A stretch of DNA of 28,068 bases from Saccoglossus kowalevskii (Eukaryota; Hemichordata; Enteropneusta; Harrimaniidae), in contig NW_003138326.1 in assembly GCF_000003605.2 (NCBI RefSeq), positions 225,426 to 253,493 on the forward strand, in the 5' to 3' direction. Position 1 is the first letter of the stretch; each line of letters begins with the position of its first letter. Below the pieces are notes generated by a model. It was not told the origin of the DNA. It did not search any database and saw nothing but the letters and a program-made list of their open reading frames with translations. Positions 22,801 through 28,068 of this stretch are shown here, piece after piece. The position numbers and the translations under genes are program-made.

Positions 22801-25800
22801 TTTTGATTGCTATCACTGTATTACTACTATGAAACTCCATTTTCCATCGTCTATTTCAAAGATTCATATCTTACCACAAATTGTACATTGTAAAAATAAA
22901 AATTGTTACCATTCCATAGTTCAAACTCATACAATTCTTGAGTATTCTGTCAATATCAGTACCAAAATAAAGTAATAATCAGGGGTCTGTTGGTGCAAGG
23001 ATTTGTGGGTAATACAGCAATGCGATTACATTTACATTTGGAGTGATTGGCTGAAACCATGACATGTTTGAAAGGTCATTAATATGCTTAATTAATATCT
23101 CAAGCACTGCAATCAGTGAAATACTGAAGCCAATGGAAAAAAAATGCGACTAACATATCAGATGACCATATATGATCATATGTATTACTGTACTATCTCA
23201 AGCAATGCTTTAGTTAGGATTATACAACTCGTGCTATAGTGAAGACATTAGATTATATATGGTCATGTGACCTTATGAATATGCAAAGCTTTAATATCTG
23301 GGCACTGTTGCAGATAGGACAATGCAACCAGTCCAATAATGAAGGCATCGGACAAAAGATATGACTACTTATCATGTGACTATATATATATGCTGTAATA
23401 TCTCTGGGAACAACCCTGATTACTGCTTGCAGTCGTATTTTTAAAAACCATATTAGCTATATTAGAAGCACATGTGCTTATGTAAATGACAGAGGCGAGT
23501 GTGATGAAAATACAACATATTTCAATGATTGTGTAAACAATAAATGCTATTTTTGCTTTATGTGCACTTCTATTGGAGATTTGCTTCTACTATAGTGAAT
23601 ACAGTATTCCTTATTTGTAATTATGCCGCCATTAATCCTCATCACACAGCAGTATTTCTAAGGTTTCCCTTATTTATTTTTCTCTTGGAACCCATAATCA
23701 AGATTTATATAAAGAATATATTTTGTAATAGCATGCCACTGATCTTAAGTAATATTTTATATTTGTCTTACAGTTTTATGTACACCAATTGTGGATTCAC
23801 AGACAGATAATGTTGTTTGTGTTCTTGGGGTAAGTGTAATTATAATAATTTCTCTATTTATGTATTGTCATAAAATTCCATTTTTAGCTCCGTTGTCGAC
23901 TTTGTCAAGCGGAGCTTATCATATGAGTGATTGTCCGTCGTCGTCGTCCGTGTCAATGTTTTACTTTTTCGACTTCTTCTTGAAAACTACAAGCCTGAAT
24001 GCTTTGATACTTGGTGTATATGTACCTTGGGTAGACCTCTCTTAGGTTTGTTCATTTCATGTTGATATCTTCAATTCTCTAATTTTGGTGAATATTTTTG
24101 TCATTTTTGGTAAAAAGTGATATTTTCGACTTCTTGTTAAAAACCGCAAGTGCAATTGCTTTGATATTACATATATAGGTACTACATGTGGACCTCTCTC
24201 AGATTTGTTCATTTTGTAATGATATCTTTAATTCTCTAATTTTGGTGAATATTTTTGTCATTTTTGGTAAAAAGTGATATTTTCGACTTCTTGTTGAAAA
24301 CTGTAAGTCCGATTGCTTTGATATTACATATATAGGTACTACATGTGGACCTCTCTCAGATTTGTTCGTTTTGTGATGATATCTTCAATTCTCTAATTAA
24401 TTTATTTTGGTGAATATTTTTGTAATTTTTGGTAAAAAGTGATATTTTCGACTTCTTGTTAAAAACTGTAAGTCCGATTGCTTTGATACTATTCATATTG
24501 TTCATTTTCTAATGATGTCTTCAGTTCTTTAATTGAAATGTGCATTGCTAACAGCGGAGCTATCTCAGCCGATAGGCTGCTTGTTAATTTTACATGTCCA
24601 ACATCATTTAACAGACATTCATGGATTATGTAATAGTATAATAGTAGTAATAGTATATAAAATGACTGAGTTGTTAGTGAATGAATAGACATATTAATGC
24701 ACTGGATGAAATTCAAGGTCCTATATAAGATGTGTTTACACTACAAGATCTTGGCAGGTGCCAAATATTATCAACCCTTCATGTTTGCAGAGAGATTTCC
24801 ACAGTTGCATTCATGTTCACGGTGTCTCACTTATGACTGATGTGTTACTTGGCTTGTGCCAAAATCTCATCTTCATTGTTGATATATTGTATGTCCAAAA
24901 CATGGCAGACAAAATGCAAGTTTTTAACACATGCCTGATGCCATTTACTGTTAATCATAAAACACCAACAGAAAAGAAAAATCTACTTTTTACCTTGCCC
25001 ATACCATCAAAGATGGAAGGGAAAGGTATATTAAGGGAAAAATTTTGTCCGGCGTTGTCGTTGTTGTTGTTGTTGTCGTCATCGTTGTTAATAATTGTTA
25101 TTGTGTGCATAATAACTTTACTAATTTTATTCCAAACTTCATCAAACTTGGTCACCTTATTCATCAGTATAAAGTCTTCCCTGAGTTTGAACAACAGATG
25201 TTCTGTATAAAAATATCATGCAAAAATTGAGAAAATCTGATAAAATATTTTGACTGTTTCTACTTGACTGATCACTGGTGATACACATCACACATCTCAG
25301 TGGAAATATGCATTGTTGTATGTGTTCAATGAAGCAAATGATTTATCTTGTAATACTATCCTTGGCAATGTATCCCAGAATCTCATACTGGGTTTCAAAA
25401 CCAACTCATGGAGAGATTGCACAGTCTAATACACATTTGCAAACCTACCAATAAAATCTTTACAGAAAACAAGATGTCAGAAAATCAATATAAGCACTCC
25501 TATGAACTGGGTGCCAAACTTTGATCAAGATCTGAAGCTAATAGAAAATCTGTTTAGTTCAAAGTTATCAAAAACAATACATAAAAAATACATAAAAAGC
25601 AAAACATTTCATCCACATTTTAAAAAGAAAATTGTTCTAAAATATATGTATTCTGTATTTGACAAACAGTTCATTCGACAAATGAAAACTCATAGGAATA
25701 TGTTTCAGCTATTAGAACAGAATGATAGAGTTTTTATAATACTAGTTTAAAAACGCACTTCAAAGATTGCAGTGTTTGAAGATGTAGATTCTCAGGAGGC

Positions 25801-28012
25801 AACAGTACTGTTGACTTCTCCCTCCATTGGACACCAACTAACTATTTAAGTTGATTTGCATACAAAGCAGAGCTTGCAACAAGATAGCTATTCATAAAGA
25901 GTGTTTTTTTTTTATTTTTCATGTAATACAGTAGTCACACAATGAGGCAGTTCATATTTGTCTCAGTGAATCATAAATTTTTGACAGACACCTGTACAAA
26001 ATACTTGGACAAAAGCCAGCTAAGATTTTCTGTTATCTTGCATGTTTCATGAATCTATTCACGTCTAAATGCAGCACTTTTTTTTTGCGATGAGGCATTT
26101 GTTTTTATACTAAAATATCTGAATTACTTTGAATAAAGCTGGAAATTATGTCCCTTAAAATAATTAAACAAATAAGGCACCAATGTTTTTGTAAGATATT
26201 TACATCTTTTAAGGACATTCCCAAAACTTGTTTGTATTCAAAATTAATTATGACAATGCATATTTATATTGAAACAAACTATGATAAAGGGTATTTTATT
26301 ATATAACAAAGGGCAAGGTCACCAGAGTTCACTATGTTTTTATTATGGAATCCAATGTGTTTGAATTAGTTCTTCATGACTAACATGTTTCTTGTTCCAT
26401 GTTTAACTAACTATATACATTATACATCCAGGGAGGTTATATGTCATCTTCTTTTCAGACACTGAGAAGTGCCCTTACTACTGCTTCAGACCATATTTAT
26501 TCTTGAATAATTAACTCTGCTTGTATCTATCTGCCCTATTTTCTCTGAGGTTCACCACTGAGACATGATTTCAGCATGTCTTGAACATGTATTTGCCAAG
26601 TTGAATCCCAGCTCTCTATCAAGACTGAGATTGTTTTGTTTTTTTGGCATGTGGTGTCTCTGTCCTTACCATTCACACACACATTTTGACATGTGTCGTC
26701 TTGATCATGATGATCAGCAAGTCTCAAGATATTTAACGTGAACACAACTATATATTATCATGGTAAATTTGTTGACGGTACATGAAATAATTAGTTGTAC
26801 ATTGTAGACATGCATTTACCAAAAATGAATGCATAGATGTATGTTACTATATGAGTTTCCATTATTGATAAATCTGTCTTGTTGATCTAATATATGATCT
26901 CTTGACTAAGACTTTCTTAATCTTGTCAATGTTTCTCCTTTAATATAGTGGTAATTATTTGTAACCCAGTAGCAATGTATTTTTTTAAAATTCTTCTGCT
27001 TATTGTTTATTTCATGTGTTTCATGCCCAGTCAGTGTATATGCAGTCTGTAATAAAGACATTAATCATTGCGTGTATACTGGCAGACAGTTGTCAGAATT
27101 AATGTCAGCTATTTATAGAGCTAGCGTGCTTATCATTCAGGATCAGTGCCTGCTTACAAATTGGTATTCCAGGTCTGCAGTAAGAACTCTCTACATCTCT
27201 ATATCTTTAAATGAGAAACTATAAAACAATTACTTATACTGAAGGTGATAGTGAATGCACCACCATGAATCAGTATGATGAAGTGTTTACATGTGATACC
27301 TGAATAGGGATACAAATGCAATGTGTTAAGTATGTCCCTACACAGGATGTAAAATCCTGATAAGCTGTTACCAGCCTAAGTTGTCATAGCAGGAGGAATG
27401 TCATGTATAACCCATGATCGCCATGCTATTTAGTTTCAACTGACTGTATTGAATTTCTGCCAATTTCCTGTCTAATTTTCTGTAAAACTCTGAACTGGGG
27501 AGCTTTAATTCTATCAGCTAGGGAATGGCTCTAACCCATTCATTATTGCATAATCATCCATCTAAACTATAGCTGTCAGTACTGCTGGTAAATTTGTCAT
27601 CTTACAATCACCTATCATCTATCTTGTTGAGTTCACAATCATGTTATAAATGAATGACTGTTAGTAGACTGACTTTTCTTTTATTGCAGTATTCACTGGC
27701 CCCAAGCAAAATGCTGTGAAATATTCTCATTATTTTCAAATTCATCATGACTGAATGATTATGCCCCTTGTTTCACACCATGCTAGTGTTTCCAATGCGT
27801 CTCAATTAGTGCTTTACAAACCATGGGATATTTTCTTGTGACTGAAGGCATAAGATAATGTCAGTCTTGTAATGATACATCATTTGGTATGTTTGTATTT
27901 AAATACATGTACATTTCAAATAATATAATCCTTTGTTCTTTCCTAATTGCAGGTTGTATGTGATGTTATAACATTGGTGGATGAGAAAAAATTAAATTTA
28001 CTTGAGAAACAT
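4576..28012 (+). CDS. PDE2A: PDE2A orthologue, partial (four internal exons)
   Basis: This is part of a gene for a PDE2A-type cyclic nucleotide phosphodiesterase, an enzyme that hydrolyses cAMP and cGMP and is stimulated by cGMP binding to its GAF-B domain. Four exons on the + strand splice in one open frame: 4576-4679, 19649-19758, 23774-23829 and 27953-28012. All have GT-AG borders and matching phases. The 110-residue product aligns with human PDE2A (recalled from memory) in the N-terminal region before GAF-A. Shared landmarks are VYxLLD-like VYILD, H(E/D)LP, KKRIxCNGL, VQPL, VLxxP, and a final EKH; about 85 residues from HDLP to EKH align without a gap at about 34% identity by hand. The start codon, both GAF domains and the catalytic domain are not in the window. 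Other GAF-type phosphodiesterases (PDE5, 6, 10, 11) do not have this N-terminal block as far as I recall, so PDE2A is the best call. Confidence 0.85.
5530..5964. mobile_element. MITE with 30-bp TIRs and 8-bp target duplication
   Basis: A 419-bp element (5538-5956) is flanked by a perfect 8-bp direct repeat, ATTACCCA, at 5530-5537 and 5957-5964. Its ends are inverted repeats: 5539-5568 and 5927-5956 match at 29 of 30 positions (TAGACTTGCATACAGTCTCT, continuing). There is no coding capacity inside, so it is a non-autonomous DNA transposon. An 8-bp duplication is typical of hAT-superfamily elements; the terminal TAGAC only loosely resembles hAT ends, so the superfamily is an inference. A small internal palindrome (ACCGGTGA-ATCA-TCACCGGT) lies at about 5864-5883. 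The high TIR identity and intact duplication suggest a fairly recent insertion. Confidence 0.85.
6034..6177. mobile_element. Long foldback (palindromic) element
   Basis: Two 65-nt arms (6034-6098 and 6113-6177) are inverted complements at 55 of 65 positions, separated by a 14-nt GC-rich loop, GAGGCGTGAGCCGA. The arms contain AACCCATAATGG and AAGCTCACTTTGTGC cores with perfect complementarity. Such a structure would form a strong hairpin as DNA or RNA. It is typical of foldback or MITE-type elements in invertebrate genomes. No target duplication is obvious. It lies 69 bp after the 5538 MITE. Confidence 0.8.
6555..6723 (-). CDS. Candidate minus-strand two-exon ORF in CpG-rich island (unrecognised)
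   Basis: On the minus strand an ATG at 6723 opens a 55-nt exon (6669-6723) ending at CAG|GTGTGT. A 58-nt intron ends in TTTATTCTCCTTCTAG, and a 56-nt exon (6555-6610) ends at a consensus GTAAGT donor. The joined frame gives 37 codons, beginning MSQSGHNLHKQKK and ending in a hydrophobic run (FPAMFVLLLAML) that could start a membrane segment or signal anchor. No downstream exon was identified and I recognise no family. An inverted CCAAT box (ACCAATCACAGCGG, minus strand, about 7080-7093) lies upstream. The unspliced frame is also open across the intron, so splicing is not demanded. It may equally be chance within a transposon. Confidence 0.2.
7080..7093 (-). promoter_or_regulatory. Inverted CCAAT box
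   Basis: The + strand reads CCGCTGTGATTGGT, so the minus strand reads ACCAATCACAGCGG, a good NF-Y-type CCAAT box with a GC flank. It sits about 360 bp upstream of the candidate minus-strand ATG at 6723, at the edge of the CpG-rich interval. Function is inferred from motif and position only. Confidence 0.3.
7843..8458 (+). repeat. Minisatellite-bearing element, copy A
   Basis: The copy begins TAGCTCTGCTGTCGACTTTGTCAAGCGGAGCTTATC, nearly the same 5' end as copy C at 23885. It continues with degenerate tandem units whose marker GACC(T/C)CTCTCAGATTTGTT occurs at 7992, 8128, 8279 and 8398, a spacing of 136, 151 and 119 bp. It ends in TTCAGTTCTTTAATTGAAATGTGC, the same run that precedes the 3' terminus of copy C, but the GCGGAGCTA terminus itself is missing. 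It therefore appears to be an older or 3'-truncated copy in the same orientation. Confidence 0.75.
8788..9230 (+). repeat. Degenerate direct repeat (AAAATGGCYRACTGA motif)
   Basis: Three related stretches start near 8788, 9023 and 9160. The first two share CACGTCATTT, then an AAAATGGC(T/C)(G/A)ACTGA core followed by a TTTTAA-rich tail. The third has CAAAATAGCTGACTCATTT. Spacing is about 235 and 140 bp, so this is an irregular, decayed direct repeat rather than a clean tandem array. Confidence 0.4.
9437..9571 (+). repeat. Interspersed repeat, uninterrupted copy
   Basis: About 135 bp, beginning TTATTCACTGGTTTT and containing TTTTCGCTGATAA, TTTGCTAAACTAAATCTACATG, ATAACTCGTTGTTTCCCTG and a terminal AACTTGAAACCCAATGAAA, align with two separated pieces at 14637-14695 and 15153-15233. 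Several CG dinucleotides here correspond to TG or CA in the other copy, as expected from CpG decay of a common source. No coding content is apparent. Confidence 0.7.
9838..10061. promoter_or_regulatory. Promoter-like cluster: YY1-type motif and CCAAT box
   Basis: GCCGCCATCTTG at 9838-9849 is the reverse complement of a YY1 consensus (AAGATGGCGGC). A CCAAT box, GAGCCAATCAGCG, lies at about 10054-10066. The interval between them is richer in CG dinucleotides than its surroundings. The ATG within the YY1 motif on the minus strand opens only a five-codon frame. The cluster may be an intronic promoter or enhancer, or part of a repeat; nothing in the sequence settles this. A 61-codon minus-strand frame inside it (9859-10044) has no recognisable domain. 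Confidence 0.25.
10062..11870. other. Intronic sequence, no gene recognised
   Basis: AT-rich sequence. The only structure seen is a pair of 8-nt inverted repeats, GTCTTATC and GATAAGAC, at about 10464-10502. Short frames, such as the minus-strand one at 11025-11219, lack splice context or motifs. Confidence 0.5.
11871..12228 (+). repeat. Minisatellite-bearing element, degenerate copy B
   Basis: This stretch holds about two and a half units related to copies A and C: TTCATTCTCTAGGTTTAGTGAATATTTTGGTCATTTTTGG, then AGATTTGTTCATTTTATGATGATAACTTC, then a third unit with CTTGTTCATTTTGTGATGATGAC and TTGCTTTGATATTTTATGTGAG. The TAGCTCCG-type termini are absent. It is the most diverged of the three copies, in the same orientation. 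Confidence 0.6.
12240..12315. repeat. Double foldback with 10-bp direct repeat
   Basis: Two hairpins stand side by side. The first pairs CATGGAGGTAAAA (12240-12252) with TTTTACCTACATG (12258-12270), 12 of 13 positions, with a 5-nt loop. The second pairs CAGGGAGCTGTAA (12278-12290) with TTACAGCCCCCTG (12295-12307), 12 of 13, with a 4-nt loop. The decamer TGCTTAGATC occurs at 12269-12278 and again at 12306-12315, flanking the second hairpin. It directly follows minisatellite copy B and may be a tiny foldback element with its target duplication, or a replication-generated structure. Confidence 0.65.
12316..14636. other. Intronic sequence, no gene recognised
   Basis: AT-rich sequence. Frames at 12610-12819, 12873-13067 and 13275-13502 are open by chance as far as I can tell: none has a recognisable motif, start context or paired splice sites in a compatible phase. 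No structured repeat was found. Confidence 0.5.
14637..15233 (+). repeat. Interspersed repeat, copy split by an insertion
   Basis: The left piece (14637-14695) and right piece (15153-15233) match the two halves of the intact copy at 9437-9571. The interruption is exact: removing 14696-15152 leaves GCTAAATTAACTCTACATG, the same length as GCTAAACTAAATCTACATG in the intact copy. The right piece includes ATAACTCGTTATTTCCCTGTCAAGTT and ends near ACTAAATGAAATT. Confidence 0.7.
14696..15152. mobile_element. 457-bp insertion at a TTAA site
   Basis: The inserted block is bordered by TTAA on both sides (14692-14695 and 15149-15152), consistent with a TTAA target duplication, as piggyBac-type elements produce. 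However, its ends (GGTATAATGC and CTTTCTACTT) are not inverted repeats of each other and do not resemble piggyBac CCCT-type ends. It has no coding capacity. An insertion is well supported by the intact copy at 9437; the mechanism is not. Confidence 0.5.
16779..16808. repeat. (TA)15 microsatellite
   Basis: An uninterrupted run of 15 TA units, likely length-polymorphic between individuals. Confidence 0.95.
17136..17163. repeat. C/T-rich polypyrimidine tract
   Basis: A run of CCCACCCCTCCCTTCCCCTC and similar, with no G and only one A. It stands out against the AT-rich surroundings. Mirror-like pyrimidine tracts of this kind can adopt triplex DNA, but no function is evident. Confidence 0.8.
18515..18745 (+). 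repeat. Two-copy direct repeat, about 113-bp period
   Basis: TTTTGTGACCTTA occurs at 18515 and 18629, and GACGTCA at 18574 and 18686, each time separated by similar TATATACATGTATCT / GCACATATCTGTTATCT and TCTAGAATG / TTTAGATTG text. Spacing is 114 and 112 bp. The copies are substantially diverged. Confidence 0.55.
18746..19648. other. Intronic sequence before exon b
   Basis: AT-rich sequence with no further gene or repeat recognised; it ends in the polypyrimidine tract and acceptor of the exon at 19649. Confidence 0.5.
19649..19758 (+). CDS. PDE2A: PDE2A exon b (KKRISCNGL block)
   Basis: A 110-nt exon supplies the last base of the split arginine codon, 36 full codons and the first G of a split valine. 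The acceptor is TTTCTAATACAG and the donor is CAG|GTAAGA. The peptide includes KKRISCNGLTQQDS and GVQPLSSNKT. It aligns without a gap to the human PDE2A stretch QKRLGCNGL..D..G..L...VAPL...T, the most recognisable part of the match. It lies almost 15 kb downstream of the preceding exon and 4 kb upstream of the next one. No in-frame stop or phase conflict is present. Confidence 0.87.
22317..22337. repeat. (CAAAT)4 microsatellite
   Basis: Four consecutive CAAAT pentamers in an otherwise non-repetitive stretch. Confidence 0.85.
23093..23440 (+). repeat. Degenerate tandem repeat, about 100-bp unit
   Basis: Unit starts marked by TAATATCTC / TACTATCTC / TAATATCTG / TAATATCTC occur at 23093, 23191, 23292 and 23396, a spacing of 98, 101 and 104 bp. 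Units share an (A/G)GCACTG- or AGCAATG-like block after the start. They then carry a middle GAAG(C/A/G)C(A) segment and an ATATATGATCATATG / ATATATGGTCATGTGACC / TTATCATGTGACTATATATA segment. About three and a half units are present, each clearly diverged from the next. Confidence 0.65.
23774..23829 (+). CDS. PDE2A: PDE2A exon c (VLCTPIVD block)
   Basis: A 56-nt exon completes the split valine (G|TT) and adds 18 codons, ending in phase 0 after GGG. The acceptor is TTTGTCTTACAG and the donor is GGG|GTAAGT. The peptide VLCTPIVDSQTDNVVCVLG matches the spacing of human PDE2A VLVMPLADKEAGAVAAVIL, again ungapped, and has the hydrophobic strand-loop-strand pattern of GAF-like folds. A transposable repeat begins only 55 bp after its donor site. 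Confidence 0.85.
23885..24562 (+). mobile_element. Minisatellite-bearing element with short TIRs, copy C
   Basis: A 678-bp element starts TAGCTCCGTTGT (23885-23896) and ends ACAGCGGAGCTA (24551-24562); these are inverted repeats at 11 of 12 positions. A second internal CGGAGCT at 23910-23916 can also pair with the 5' AGCTCCG as a hairpin. Between the ends lie tandem units with exact 157-bp spacing of the marker GACCTCTCT at 24034, 24191 and 24348, plus a partial fourth. The opening part also carries a GTCGTCGTC run. There is no protein-coding content of interest and no clear target duplication. It is the least decayed of three copies in the window. Confidence 0.78.
25054..25090. repeat. GTT/GTC trinucleotide repeat
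   Basis: An imperfect run of GTTGTCGTTGTTGTTGTTGT followed by GTCGTCATCGTTGTT. On the minus strand it reads as AAC/GAC units, which gives the poly-Asn/Asp run in a chance frame (24955-25194). Confidence 0.85.
27953..28012 (+). CDS. PDE2A: PDE2A exon d (ends in LLEKH)
   Basis: A 60-nt exon of exactly 20 codons, phase 0 at both ends, follows a strong polypyrimidine tract (CTTTGTTCTTTCCTAATTGCAG) and is followed by the donor GTGAGT. The peptide contains VVCD and DEKKLNLLEKH. This corresponds to human PDE2A VHCG...DNEEWSLQAVEKH with no gap. The following intron starts at 28013 and runs off the window; the next exon should carry the linker leading to GAF-A. Confidence 0.83.
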
Positions 28013-28068
28013 GTGAGTATTAATATCAAATTCTGTAAAAAGAAAATCTGATGAAATATCTGCCAGAC
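28013..28068 (+). other. PDE2A: Start of next PDE2A intron
   Basis: The sequence after the exon d donor (GTGAGT) is AT-rich, contains in-frame stops and runs off the window edge. Confidence 0.75.

Larger units (their letters stand above)
19759..23773 (+). other. PDE2A: PDE2A intron 2 (4,015 bp)
   Basis: This intron runs from GTAAGA to TGTCTTACAG and interrupts a valine codon after its first base. The part up to about 23090 has no recognisable exon. A CG-containing patch at about 20840-20960 and a GAGGGCGC motif at 21315-21322 look like remnants of repeats. A short (CAAAT)4 array lies at 22317-22337. The 98-codon frame at 20297-20593 and 93-codon frame at 22694-22975 show no motifs or splice context. 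Confidence 0.75.
23830..27952 (+). other. PDE2A: PDE2A intron 3 (4,123 bp)
   Basis: This intron runs from GTAAGT to CTAATTGCAG, phase 0. Its first 730 bp are dominated by repeat copy C. After 24562 it is AT-rich and I recognise no exon or gene. The longest open frame of the window (24758-25210, 150 codons) lies here and is partly built from a GTT/GTC simple repeat. An 82-codon lysine-rich frame at 25502-25750 has no recognisable domain. Confidence 0.75.

Noticed and set aside
24758-25210. Longest open frame in the window (150 codons, + strand)
   Set aside because: Its hydrophobic second half comes from a GTT/GTC simple repeat and AT-rich DNA. There is no recognisable domain, no splice context, and it lies within a well-bounded PDE2A intron.
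25502-25750. Lysine-rich 82-codon frame in intron 3
   Set aside because: It resembles no family I know. Lysine, isoleucine and phenylalanine richness follows from AT-rich codons, and there are no flanking splice sites in phase.
1-28068. tRNA genes, retroelement reverse transcriptase, CRISPR arrays
   Set aside because: I looked for B-box-like GGTTCGAATCC patterns, for reverse-transcriptase motifs in the supplied frames and for regular short repeats with spacers, and found none.

Overview
The window is AT-rich animal nuclear DNA, almost all intron and repeat. Large introns, CpG-poor background, canonical GT-AG splice sites, several small DNA-transposon-like elements and a minisatellite-bearing repeat family suggest an invertebrate metazoan. 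I cannot assign the phylum from sequence alone. There are no bacterial-style genes, operons, rRNA, CRISPR arrays or tRNAs that I can support.

The one gene I recognise runs on the + strand. It is an internal, partial stretch of a phosphodiesterase 2A (PDE2A) orthologue. Four short exons (4576-4679, 19649-19758, 23774-23829, 27953-28012) join in one open frame with compatible phases (2/1, 1/2, 0) to give 110 residues. From the HDLP motif to the final EKH this aligns without a gap, at roughly one third identity by hand, to the N-terminal region of human PDE2A that precedes GAF-A, as I recall that sequence. The introns are 14,969, 4,015 and 4,123 bp. The gene's start, its GAF-A and GAF-B domains and its HD-type catalytic domain lie outside the window. 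A possible additional 5' exon (3935-3978) is weakly supported.

Layout: 1-4575 is upstream intron or 5' sequence. Intron 1 (4680-19648) carries a transposon cluster at 5530-7300: a 419-bp MITE with an 8-bp target duplication, a 144-bp near-perfect foldback, and a 1.1-kb CpG-rich segment bounded by inverted repeats. That segment holds a splice-compatible minus-strand reading frame. Further on are minisatellite element copy A (about 7843-8458), its degenerate relative copy B (about 11871-12228), a double foldback (12240-12315), and an old repeat present whole at 9437-9571 and split by a 457-bp insertion at 14637-15233. Intron 2 ends with a degenerate tandem of about 100-bp units (23093-23440). 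Intron 3 begins with the best-preserved minisatellite element, copy C (23885-24562), only 55 bp after the exon 3 donor.

I found no convincing novel multi-gene system. The items most worth following are the CpG-rich island with possible antisense transcription at about 6240-7100, the minisatellite element family with short terminal inverted repeats, and the nested insertion at a TTAA site.
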